From contig JAINUG010000031.1 in the NCBI GenBank assembly GCA_029706075.1, positions 1,302,001 to 1,366,000 on the forward strand: 64,000 bases of DNA. The letters are read 5' to 3'. Source of the stretch: Aldrovandia affinis (taxonomy: Eukaryota > Chordata > Actinopteri > Notacanthiformes > Halosauridae). The translations under genes were made by a program, and so were the position numbers. A model generated the notes under the pieces. It was given only the letters and a program-made list of their open reading frames with translations, had not been told where the DNA came from and searched no databases. Of the stretch, positions 1 through 11,046 are shown one piece after another (the stretch's first letter is position 1; the number at the start of each line of letters is the position of its first letter).

Positions 1-120
1 CTCTTAATATGAGGGAGGGGGATAATTGACATGAAAAAATAGGGTATAATTGGCTACTAAATGAGAGAAATGGGGAAAAAACTGCAGAAAAAAGAAGATA
101 GAAAAAATAATATAATAATT
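1..120 (+). mobile_element. 3' end of a tRNA-derived SINE, cut by the window edge
   Basis: The stretch around 'ggctactaaatgagag' and the A-rich tail after it match, on this strand, the reverse complement of the 3' part of the SINE copies at 22.57-22.97 kb and 23.28-24.05 kb (there 'ggctactaaattggg' followed by an A-rich tail). The tRNA-like head would lie left of the window. The match was made by eye; similarity fades in the A-rich tail, so the right boundary is approximate. Confidence 0.6.
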
Positions 121-1740
121 AGATAGTAGAAAGAACAGCAATTGCACAAATTCGCCCGCCATGTTGAATGTTTTGGCTATAGCCTGGATCACATGACAAT
201 AATACGTGTGTTTTCAAAACCCTCCGTCTTCCCAGTCTATACTGCAACGCGAAACCGGCATTTTCAAATGTATTCACTTGGGAGAGCTTCTTCGGAAAGG
301 TCAGTTTTCGGTGACGAAAACCCTGTCTTAGTGTGGATGGAAGGCCAAAGCTGAGAAAAAAATGTTTTCAAATGTATTTGCATTAGTGTGGACATGGCCT
401 TAAAGATGTTATATTTTCAATATGCATGTGGTGATTTAATGAGGTATTGAAGAGTATAAATATAGTAACAGGAAACATGCTGACATATGACGGCAAAAGG
501 ATAGCCACAAGGTATATGGGGGTATTTTACAATGTGTTGTGTCAAAATAGTTTGTTTTCCGATCAAAAATGGCAGTGAATTCACTTTGACATTCGTTTCA
601 CCGGAGGAAATAACTGTGGAAAGCAAAGGTAGCCAGCCTATGTTGTCCAGAGTGTATGGCTTTGAGTCCTGTAAGGTCCCGAAAGACAAAGGCCTAGCTC
701 ATTCTGAGAAAAACTGGTTCAACTCCATGTCACCCCTGTTCCCATTGTCCCTGTGTCTGAGTCTGCTTCCCAGCTGAAAAGAGGATTGTGTGTGTAGAGG
801 GGAGGGAGGGAGGGAGGGTGGCTGGCTGGGTGGGAGGGAGGGAGGGGTTTGTTCAATTTGTTTTTCTGCTCTATGTCCATTTCCAAAAGATTATTTTCAT
901 CTTTAGGAGTGACCCATGAAAAACAGGCCACTGCTCAGTTTAGCTGGGAGGCTTCCTCTGTGCAGTTGCACTCAACAGTCCTCCCTGAGCCGGGGGCACA
1001 TTCCCGGAAACTTCCGGGTTCTCGCCGGCTGGGCTGCAGTATCCCCCGGTGGGCCTGGAGGAGGCGCAGGAATCACCGCAAGTCTTCGTACAAGCGAGAA
1101 GCTGGGAAAGAGGATAGCCGTGCTGCTTATACACTGCGCATTCACCGATCAGTGACGTTATGAAGCAAGCACGAAGCTCCTCGCCCTCACTCAGAAGTAC
1201 CCCATGTTTCTTCAAATATCAGTAAAACACCGCGAGCGAAATGACACTGCCGTGTTGATAAAAATATGGGGTGTCCTGGGGACCAGGCACACACGGGTGT
1301 CTTTATGAAAGAACTGAACTTCTCAAATTGGCCTGCACCCAGGGGATTGGTCCTGTCTCTCGCTGATGACATCATCTCTCCATGGAGGAGAAGCGGCAGG
1401 CTGATACGCGACACCCTTTGAGTGGGAGTCCCGCGCTTCTGTTCGATAGCCTGTCACCACCGTCTCGGGCGCCTGCTTTCTGCCACTGCTATCGGCCGCC
1501 TCTCATCGTCCTCAGGTGCCGCACAAGTGCTGTTTTTGCCTTGCCGTCACCTTTCCCCTGGTGCCAGACCCTTCAGACAGTGCCAGCTCTGTCAGAGGAA
1601 CCTGCATACCTTTCAGCATCTTCATCCTGTCTCACCGAGACAACCAACGTTCCCAAGGGCTAGGGGATGTTAAAGCCGATAGTTTGAGAGGTAGAAGCTA
1701 TAATTTGAACAAACCATTTACTTCACCTGAACAATTATCT
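121..1740. other. Upstream intergenic DNA, no gene seen
   Basis: No open frame here resembles a protein family, and frames overlap on both strands without preference. A purine-only G-run array sits at 801-847. A somewhat GC-rich block spans about 950-1660. Nothing else is recognised. Confidence 0.5.
801..847 (+). repeat. G-rich (GGGA)n-like tract, potential G-quadruplex
   Basis: Consecutive runs of three or four G separated by single A or T/GC steps (ggggaggg, gggtggctggctggg, gggagggaggggaggg). More than four G3 runs with short loops satisfy the usual G-quadruplex pattern on the plus strand. It is a simple repeat; function unknown. Confidence 0.7.
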
Positions 1741-1902
1741 ATAACATAACATAACATAACATAATAATATATGCCATTTAGCAGATGCTTTTATCCAAAG
1801 TGATACTAGTGAATGCATAACATTTTCAGTATATGTGGTCCCAGTGGGAATCAACCTAAGCGTTGTCAGTGCCATGCTCTATCTATTGAGCCTCATAGAA
1901 CC
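1740..1902 (-). mobile_element. V-SINE-type tRNA-derived SINE, near full length, reverse
   Basis: Read on the minus strand, it begins with a tRNA-like head: A-box-like 'gatagagcatggc', then B-box-like 'aggttgattccca'. It continues through a short body to the fish-wide SINE tail 'ctttggataaaagc' and 'ctgctaaatgg', and ends in tandem 'gttat' repeats (plus-strand ataac units, 1740-1762). Order and spacing of head, body, tail and tail repeat are those of teleost V-SINEs (family knowledge). No clear target-site duplication was found. Confidence 0.8.
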
Positions 1903-2462
1903 ATTATAAAATAGCACTTCCTTTTGAGCGTTTATACGGTGTCAGCCAATGATCCTTAAGAGCAATTTTAACTTGAATTACATTACCACAGTGAACAACA
2001 ACTGAAATAGCAGGATCCACATTAGGATGAATGTTAGGCATGGGCGTAGGACAGGAAGTTGCAGTGGAGCCATGCCTTTGACAGCTGGCAGGCAAGCACA
2101 AGTGTTTTTGAATTTGACGCAAGCAGTGATTGGAAGCCAGTTAAGGGAGACAGGGAGAGCCAAAAAAGAAAGACACTGAAAACCAGTGTAGCAGCAGTGT
2201 TCTGAATAAAAATGTGGTAGTATAAATGATGAACATAAGACAAATACAGTGTAAGGATACAGCATACGGTGCAAAAAGGAAAAACAAGAACACTTAACAT
2301 GAATGTTTCCTTGTGACATATTGCACTCTTCCCTACGTTTGTTAAACTTTTATTTACTTTTATCCACGTATCATACAGTACATTTATAAACGTAAATAAA
2401 TATTAAGATGGCTGGCTTATTCATTAAATAAACAGGTTATGTGTGTGTCATATGGAGGAGCA
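1903..2462. other. Intergenic, nothing recognised
   Basis: AT-rich DNA between the V-SINE and an LTR-like block. Short minus-strand frames near 1980-2320 have no recognisable content. Confidence 0.4.
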
Positions 2463-3412
2463 TGTGTGATGGGGGGATAAGGACCCAGACGCAGACCAGG
2501 ATCAGGCAGAGAGGAACATTTAATTCAGGCAAGGATCAAAAACCAATAGACAGAGTAGCGAAGACACAAAATCGAAATCCAAAAGAGTAGTCAAAAAGGC
2601 AATACAAAAGTCAAAACCAAATAATCAGAAAGGCAAACAAACAGAATCGGCAGGCAAACTCTAAGTAAAACGGAAGGGGTGTCTCGGAATAATTCAACAG
2701 ACTCTGGCTTACTAGTAATCGGCACAGTGAATGAGGATCAACGTTCTGACAAAGAGTGAACGTAAACACGGAACTAAAATACAAGCAGGGAAGAGAAACA
2801 CAATAGGAATCAGGTGTGACTGGGAGGAGAGAAGGGCAGGAACACAGGTGAGAACGATAGGAATCACTAATGCAATAATTAGGGGAAACGAAAGACACGG
2901 ACTGGGAAGCACATAGACACATTGAAAATATACGACCTGGAAGAGCAGGCAGACACGTGCACAGTTCGAAGGAGAGGAACGCATAGACAGAATCTGCATG
3001 CAGATAAAGCGAAAAGTGAGAAACGTACAGGGATAGGACAACGAGAGAGAGAATGATAGCGATAGATAGAAGTGTGAGATAATTAGTAATTAGTAATGTT
3101 AGTAACTTAATCTAAATCCCTAATGTTAGTAGATTAGTAGGTTAGTACTATATACATCTAACTAATATATACAGAGTGTTTTAGAAAGAAAGAAGGAAGT
3201 AAACGAGATAAGAAACTAAGACAGAAAAACCGTAAAGTTGAAATCCCCGAAGTGCAATGACAAAGACAAGGAGTGGATCTCGAACAACAAGGAACACAGA
3301 CAGAACGGGGAACAGAACGTGAATGAAACGTGAATGATGAGATAAATATAACAAAGTACAAAAACAAACCGAACAGACATGGCAAAACATAACAGCATGG
3401 AGTTCTGTGACA
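2463..3412 (-). mobile_element. Possible solo LTR or other retroelement fragment, reverse
   Basis: On the minus strand the block opens with TGTCACAGAACTCC and closes with CCCCATCACACA, giving the TG...CA ends of an LTR. It is strongly pyrimidine-rich, with an AATTAAATG near its 3' end that could act as a weak polyadenylation signal. The composition resembles fish LTR ends. I found no matching 4-6 bp target duplication at the two edges, and internal stretches (3050-3170) are simple-repeat-like, so this may be a decayed or composite repeat instead. Confidence 0.35.
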
Positions 3413-6400
3413 CCCATAATACAGTGTTCTGCATTGTAATATGATTACATTTTATTTTATACTTCTTCTATTATGTTACACTTTCCTTTCTTTTTGACAT
3501 CACCACTTCAAATTGTTGAAAAATGGAGTTTGTTATATCTTGTGTGATACATCACTACTGAAGTATATATCCTCTATTTTGTCGTGAATGATTTTGGTTG
3601 TCTTGTCAAGAATCATGTGTTTCTAATGTTACCCACTTGTACCTTGGAAACCTCTGTAACTAATGCATTACATTATTCCATTTGCCAAAATGCTGAGGGC
3701 TTTAGAGAACATATACTTCAGATTACACTGTACAGATACAACTCTGGAGAATGTACCAGTCTTTCAGGTAGATTTATATATCACTTCTATGTAAACCTGT
3801 TTTGAGATTATGTAACCGGTGCCATTCCATCTAAAGTCTTAACATGTCACGCTACAGCACAGGATAAGTAAGAAACAGCTTTTCGCAAAACTTTTATGTT
3901 TTGAATGCAGAATCTGAAACACTTTTGTTTGTATCTAAAGACATCACAGAATGTTAGAAACCACACGTTGCAAATTGCATTTTCAGTTTTCACTTGGACA
4001 GGAGGCTTTGGGTAAACACTATCAAATTACTGTTTTCCTTGCTGTTTCTTTGCAAATGACTGTTTTACACTGTTTGCCTAGTTCAGAATTATGTTAATCA
4101 TTCTGAGCTAGGCTGTAAGGAATCAATATGATATTCTTTTTTTGTATGTTTTCTGAAACTATTGCATATAAAATATTGTAAGAACAAAAAATAGGACTCA
4201 ACTGCAGGTCAACAACGAAGTGCATAGCACCCCATCAAAAGCTCAAAGTAGCACAAATGGCTCTGTGCAAACTCAAACCTGCCAATAAAGTGTGCATTTG
4301 TCTCATGTGCATTTTGTTGAATTTCTGCATCATCCCCAAAACGGAGCAGCCCAAAGCCCATAGGCACAATCACCTCCAGTAAATGGGAAAGCACCTCTGT
4401 AAACAAACTCCCAAAAATGCATTACAACAGGGCATTCCCCTAAAATGTGCATAAGGGCACACCCAGCGCACCCATAGAGCATTTAACACAAGTTTTAGCA
4501 AATATTATGCTATATAACATTTTAAATGTTTTAACTGGGGCAGGGCAGCATGTGTCCCGGTTTTGAGTTTTCAAAATCTGCTCACCCTATGCATACTGTC
4601 ATTGTAAATGGCCACCGTGCGTGTGCAACTTTAGAGATTTTCTTCGCTGATTCAGTTTATGCAAAACTGAGATTAGCCTCCCCGAGCATTTTCCTCGCCG
4701 TGATTATTCCTTACAAGCTATTCTGACCTACATTCTGTTTGTTTGTCCCTGGACTGTTTTAGCGTTTGCTACCTGAGCAACATCACTGCTCTTGGTCTCT
4801 TGAAACCGCATGCAGTCAACAGAATATCCTAGGGAGACATAATGATTTTCTCATTGTCTGCTTTGTGGAGATTCAGACATGCAGCATTCATAAACCATAC
4901 AAAGGAGAAAATAATCTTCTTAGAATACCCTGTCTGTTTCATAAAGGCAACAACCGGTATTTTCTGCTCTTCCAAAAAGGAGAAGATGAACGTTATTCAC
5001 GGCTTCATACCGGTGTGAGGAATAGCAGGGTAACAGTTTCGCCCCCACACCATCTATCGTCACCAGCCCCAGCGAGACATGTGTGGCCTTGTCAGTTCCA
5101 ACTGGGTGCTCCTCCCTCCCCAGCTCTTAGGAACGGGATTCCAAAACACTCAAAAGATGTATTTACCCATCCCAGTCCTCCCACTAAATATTTGCTTGTA
5201 CACATACAACTCTTGCTGTGTAAGCCCCTCATTAGATTCTCTGGAAATTCCATCAAGGCAGACATATAAAACACATAATTAACAGGGCTGAGGTCCTGCA
5301 AGAGATGAATGTGCAGGTAAATAGAGTAGATCAGAGCATCCCATTCTGTTAGCATATTGTGAGAGTAGCACATTTAATTGAATATCATATCCTACTAGAT
5401 CAGGGCAATAAATTAAATGTACACAGATTATTTCTTGTATAATGATAGTTGCTAATAGACTAAACACATGGGTGAACACCCATGTAAAATGTATTAAAAA
5501 GCTTTAATAATTTAGAATGTTGTTTTTCAGAGGTTTTGTACAAATATCATCTAAGAGCCAGCTTAATGTATAAAGTATGCTTCAGGAGAACACCATATCT
5601 TACAATTCGCAATGAAAACATGTCATATAAAGCAAAGTCTCCCACATGGCCCTCATGGGGTTGACATATCTTTTCTAGAGAAGGGCGGCGATGATTACAT
5701 GATGGCGAGAGTCCAATACGCAACAGAAAACCCTAGTGCAGATGCTGAATACATAGTGATCTCCACCTCCCCACAAACTGGCCTGCAAATAAAAAGGTGC
5801 AGTGACATTCGACAACATAATATCAGTATCACTCGTAAAAAAACATGGAGCAATAGATTTAGTTCCTCTGTCAAAAAAATTACATTGAAATTATGTGTGC
5901 AGCACTTCCTGTGGTTGCGGATTTGATGAACTGTAGATTCTGTTTATGACTAATCCAAAATAATTGCCATCCCAGAAATGGAAATTCTAAGTACATCTTT
6001 GCCTCAGGGATTTTTGTGAATGTGGCTATTAGACATAAGGTAATGACCACGTGCAAAAATATATATATTTATCAATGGTACGGTTTGTTTTCCCAAAATG
6101 GAATCTTCTGTAATGAGCTGAAAGTAATGTGTTCGCAGTTCGGGGGAGTAATATGAAACAACACTATTATCTTGAAAAAAAGAGTGTGCTGTAAATTAAT
6201 TTGTTTTCTTCTGCACTCGCCAGAAAAGGCATGACATTTACATTTAAACCTTTTTGTTACTTTGGATATTTGGCAAATCGAGCAGCTTTCAATGTGATAA
6301 TAATGAGATTCACAGGGTACATTGAACATTATATGTAATTGTAACAGTTTTACATATTTTAAGTACTGTACTTAAAATAAATAGTTATCTTTCATGTGAA

Positions 6401-9400
6401 GGATATGTGGTAAGAATTTACAAAAGAAGCCACCCTAAAAGTGCAGATATTTGTAGTCCCAATCAGCATGAAGTTGTACAACTTATTACTAAAACGAGTT
6501 ACCTTTTATAAAGCAAGTAATTGTAGTTGCAATTGTGTGTGTGTGTATGTGTGTGCATGGCATTATTTGATCGAATTCATTTTTATTTGCATAACCCAAA
6601 GTTCTATTTTTCAAATTCATGCTGCAATTCAACTCAACCCCTAAGATGACCCACAAGTTAATCAAACGTTTCAGCACCACTAACACTAATGTTTCATGCA
6701 ATTAATCTACTGTGACCTCATCCTGGCTTTATGAAAACCATATATATATAACCAAAAATATAGCCCTGTAATTACAACGACTTCTGTTTGTATCAAAAGA
6801 TATGCTTTCATTTCTTGCCTTGATTCAAAATTGCTACTTACTCCACATGCAGAAAAGAGTGACTGCAATGAATATAACTGTTTATGTGTTGGTAGCCTAT
6901 TGATGTTTGTTTACATATTGCTATCCATCCCAAATAAAAATATTCAATTTAGTTTGATGTTAAGCTCAAACTTCTGCAATGCCAAACCAGGGTAAACAGC
7001 TAGAGATAGTCTATAATTCAGTGGTTTTGAAACAGTAAATCTTGACTAAAAGCAGGGGAGAGTACCATGCAAATAGCACTTTTACTTAAATTCACTATAG
7101 CTGAAAAACATTATTTCTGAATATCTTTAGCATTTTCAAAACATTCCTTTGGATGACTAATGACATCACATTAATCACAGATGTGTCTTGGAATTTCAAG
7201 GCATTAATAATGAATGGAACATGTCAAGCCTTTGACTCAGCAAATTATTACATTACTTTCAAACTACCATCACTGCGAGTTTCAGATTACAAAGCACTAT
7301 TCTGCCAGCGAGATGGCTGTTTTATCCCTATTACAATTTTCTTGCCAAGACTGCAATAAGCCACATCACTGCAGCTTCTGATTGAGTGCACACACTGCCT
7401 ATCTCCCTTCCCTTCGACCATTGATGAGAACAAGGTTTTATTTTCAATAGCTCACATGTGCATTGAATTGGGGAAGCATAACATCACATGTTATTTGATT
7501 TCCTTGAGTGTGGACATCATACAGAAGTGTGTTTTCCATCTGCAATAGACTGTAGGCTCTGCTCAAAAATGGACTCACAAAAGATGGATAAGCTGCTCGT
7601 ATGCTGGCCATTCTTGTCCCCTCACCAAGGCCCTGTGAATCGGCCTTCCGTCATTTACAATTCAAATGCTTTTATGACTGTAATACTTCCTGTGGAGATG
7701 GAAAATCCTTAAAGATTCCTGCGTGTGAAGGAGTTGCTTTTTTAATCAAACCCAATTTGATCATTTATTTATACCCCGGAAACCATGACAACAAGCAAGG
7801 AACAGGCTGGTTTTGAAATGTAAAGAGTTCTGTAGATCCCAAATGTTTAATGCACCACCAGCAACTTTTGATCATCTTTGAGTTGGTTTCAGCAACAAAA
7901 AACAACATAAATGGGTTAACATTTGGTTTTTCCTGGATTCACAAAATCTGGACATATTAAATGGTTATTGTTACTTATAAACAAATAAGTAAATACACAT
8001 CAGAGAAACCACAGTTCTAGAACTGTTTGCATGGAGTTTTACATAACTACTGCCAATCCAAGTTCCAGATTAAAGAACAAATTCCCGATTAAAACTAAGG
8101 GAAAAGCTGACAAATCACACAGTAATTATAAAACACTGCTGTTCCCAGTGGTGGAATAAAACTGGGTGACACAATCATTTTAGTCTAAAGTAATCCTCCA
8201 AAATCCAAATTACAGGGTATGGTTGTGCATCTATACAACTATCCAATCGGCAACACAGCCAAACAAATAGTACACATTTAACACACACATAATAAACTAT
8301 AAACTATTGAATGTTAAAGCAAATGATAAATAATACTGAACTTTCATACAATACAAAATATGGCATTATACCTACAGTAATTCTAGCACAAGCTTTGCAT
8401 GAAGGCCCTGGATAAACTAGTCAGACTGGCACATAATGAACCCCTTTTGGATGAAGTGGAGGCATACGCATTGCTTTATTAAATCCTGTTATGGAGTTTA
8501 AACAGGATTATTATAAACAGAAAGAACACTCTGATCTTCTGGCACTAAATTATTGAAAAGAATCTTAACATCAAAGGTGTACCATGAAACAACTAAGCAT
8601 TCATCAGCAAACCCACTGTTGTAATACACTTATAATGCACTATTGTGTATATAGAAATACGGGTTCTATATATATTCAGTTTAATGAATTAACCTGAACT
8701 GAATGTAAAAAGGAAGGACTTTACTTTATTCTGCTGTGTACATTTGACCATTTAGGGACACTATTTTATGTAATGTATGTTTTTCATTCACTTGAATAGA
8801 AATATTACTCTTCCCCCCCTCTCTCTCTCTCTCTCTCTCTTTCATACACACATGCACACACACTCACTAGCCATCTCTCTGTTCACTGTATGAATTATTA
8901 CTGTATGAAGTACTCGCAGAAAAGAGTGGTAGCCCCGTTGAAATTTTGGTCAGAGCCGATCATTGAAATGAGGACTTCCACACAAAATGTAATCACCAAG
9001 TGGTGGAAACCATTAGCACATTCTCCTTGCTTTACATAAATATTTTATAGAAAATTACATAAAAATAAAAACCAAATGATGCATTTGATTATAAGCCCTG
9101 TCAAGCAACATTTTCACCAGCTGTACACCACAATTCTGGCTGGCCCTGGTGTGCGAACAAATAGAGCTGGTCATGAAGAACGCCCTTTGTCTTTGAGCAG
9201 AGTGATGATGTGAGCTTTCAGCATGTCGTGCACGTGGCAGTCAAACACTTTTCCACACATTATTTTCCCTTCCCTCTCTGCTAGAAGAAATGAAAATGCT
9301 ACTTGTTATAATTTTCCACTGACCCCTCTCACAAACAGGCTGGGAAGTAGGCATTGCAGGCATCTCTGCCCGCAGTGACTCTTCTGCATGATTCAAACAG

Positions 9401-9524
9401 TGTCTGACTATGCCACTTACAACTCAGCATGTCAATCACACCCTGCTGTATCAATTACAGGCTAGCATATCACCTGTAAACATCGGTGTCACTAATAACG
9501 CACCATGCCACTGAATGATCAACC
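3413..9524. other. AT-rich upstream intergenic DNA
   Basis: About 6 kb with no convincing coding signal. The longest open frame (4766-5269) lacks any domain, biased codon pattern or plausible partner exons. Small simple repeats occur: TG-rich at about 6535-6560 and CT at 8816-8842. Parts may be regulatory for the downstream gene, but nothing in the sequence proves it. Confidence 0.5.
8814..8842. repeat. (CT)n microsatellite
   Basis: Short C run followed by about 12 CT dinucleotides. Simple repeat. Confidence 0.85.
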
Positions 9525-9735
9525 GTACCAGTATAGTATAGTGGTTAGGTAACTGGACTTAACAGAAATTCAGAGGTTGCAGGTTTGATTCCCAGGTGGA
9601 GTGCTGATGTTTCACCCTTGAGCAAGGTAGTTAACCTGAACTGCTTCAATAAATATCCAGTTGAATTTTTTTTCCAAAGTCTATATGAGCTGCTCTGGAT
9701 AAGAGCATTTGTAAATACCTAAATGTAACTACTAT
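9525..9735 (+). mobile_element. tRNA-derived SINE with fish-wide tail, forward
   Basis: A tRNA-like head ('tagtggttaggtaactgg' A-box region, 'caggtttgattccca' B-box region) is followed by the phrase 'cccttgagcaaggtagttaacctgaa', 'atatccag' and the tail 'gctgctctggataagagc'. This order is shared with a common teleost tRNA-SINE family and with a second, more decayed copy at about 29.0 kb. Pol III boxes are recognisable but diverged, so it is probably an old, inactive copy. Confidence 0.8.
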
Positions 9736-10332
9736 CTGACTGTGACATAATCAAAGACATGGATCCTCTGTCAGGTGATTTGGACAAGCATCTAACGTGA
9801 TGGTGTGTCTTAGGTCACTACACAAGAAACCATAGTAATGAACAGATATTGCTTTTAATAATATCATATTAAATATAATAGTTTTTAATTGATGAACTCA
9901 TCCAATGTCTGCTTTGTTAAAAACAGAATACAGTTTATGCTTCGTTTAGTCGTGTTTAGATAGTTGCGAAAAAGATAGGTGTTATTCAATTGCTTTCACA
10001 TTATAGTTTTTTTCACGAGTTGAAATTATTGTTAAATAGCCTATTACTCTATCATCAATTAGTTTTACGATAGCTTAATAGCCACACACACGCGTGCCTA
10101 CCCATATGTAAGGACTGCGACCTACAAAAAAGCCAATACAATGCTCTGCTCTTATGGGAATTACGGTAGTAAATTCCTCTACATTTTTTTTCAAGGAAGT
10201 CTCGGGCAATTAGTTTAGCCAGTAAGGAGAGTTTGTAGTCAGTCAGTCCGCGTACTTCCAATGACAAGCTAAATTCACTGCTCCTACTCTTATCTGTGGG
10301 AATCCCTGCGCATTTTTGGATTTATTTAAAAC
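9736..10332 (+). promoter_or_regulatory. Upstream flank and presumed 5' UTR of pdzrn3
   Basis: This region lies directly before the pdzrn3 start codon and must hold at least part of the 5' UTR. It is AT-rich to about 10150, then more balanced. I see no confident TATA box or CpG island, and no transcription start can be fixed. An in-frame TAA at 10327-10329, two codons before the ATG, shows that the reading frame does not extend further upstream. Confidence 0.4.
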
Positions 10333-11046
10333 ATGGGATTTGAGCTGGATCGTTTTAAGGGGGCCGTGGACCCAGATTTCAAATGCAACTTGTGTAATAA
10401 AGTTTTGGAAGATCCGCTTACAACTCCGTGTGGTCACGTCTTCTGCGCTGGCTGTGTGCTGCCTTGGGTTGTCCAACAGAGCAGCTGCCCAGTCAAGTGC
10501 CAAAGGATCTCTACGAAAGAGCTGAACCACGTTCTCCCTCTGAAAAACCTTATTCTGAAACTGGACATAAAGTGTGACAACCATGCGAGGGGCTGTGAGA
10601 AAGTCGTGAAGCTGCAACATCTTGCGGAACACGCCGAGATGTGCGATTACTCGCCAGCGAAATGTAGGAATAAGGGATGCAACGAAGTGCTGAATCTGAA
10701 GGACATGGATGCCCACATGCGCGAGACGTGTGATTACAGACCGGTCGGGATTTGCGAAAATGGATGTGGATTGATGCTCATCCATAAAGAGCAAAAAGTA
10801 CACAGCCACTGCTGTTTGAAAGCTCTAAAAGCTCACAACAGCGCGCTGCAAACAAAAGTGGTCGGCTTGGATAAGGAGATCAAGAAGCAGTCCCTGAAGT
10901 CGAGCAAAAGAGAGAAATCACTACTGGCTCAACTCTCTGCGGTTCATAACGAGCTTCAAATGACAGCGTTGAAGTATCAGAAGAAATTCACAGAATACAG
11001 CGCGAGAATCGACTCGCTTACGAAAACCCTCGCGCCTCCGTGCAAG
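10333..11046 (+). CDS. pdzrn3: pdzrn3 coding exon 1: RING E3 ligase N-terminus
   Basis: Encodes residues 1-238 of PDZ domain-containing RING finger protein 3, an E3 ubiquitin ligase known in muscle differentiation and Wnt/vascular signalling. The start MGFELDRF and the phrase [23 protein letters not shown] are PDZRN3 signatures; PDZRN4 differs here. A C3HC4 RING uses C18, C21, C33, H35, C38, C41, C52, C56; the last pair has three intervening residues, as I recall for the human protein. TRAF/SIAH-like zinc fingers follow (C81-C88-H100-C104; C111-C116-H128-C133; C141-C145-H157/H159), then a charged coiled coil (about 162-233) ending [19 protein letters not shown] context is aacATGG, with an in-frame TAA two codons upstream. 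The exon ends TGCAAG|gtaaga (donor at 11047), phase 0. Frame continues 13 codons into the intron before a stop. Confidence 0.96.

Noticed and set aside
4766..5269. 167-codon plus-strand frame upstream of pdzrn3
   Set aside because: No recognisable domain, mixed composition, and a competing minus-strand frame overlaps its end (5092-5373).
10243..10809. 188-codon minus-strand frame
   Set aside because: It is the antisense shadow of pdzrn3 exon 1; no family content of its own.
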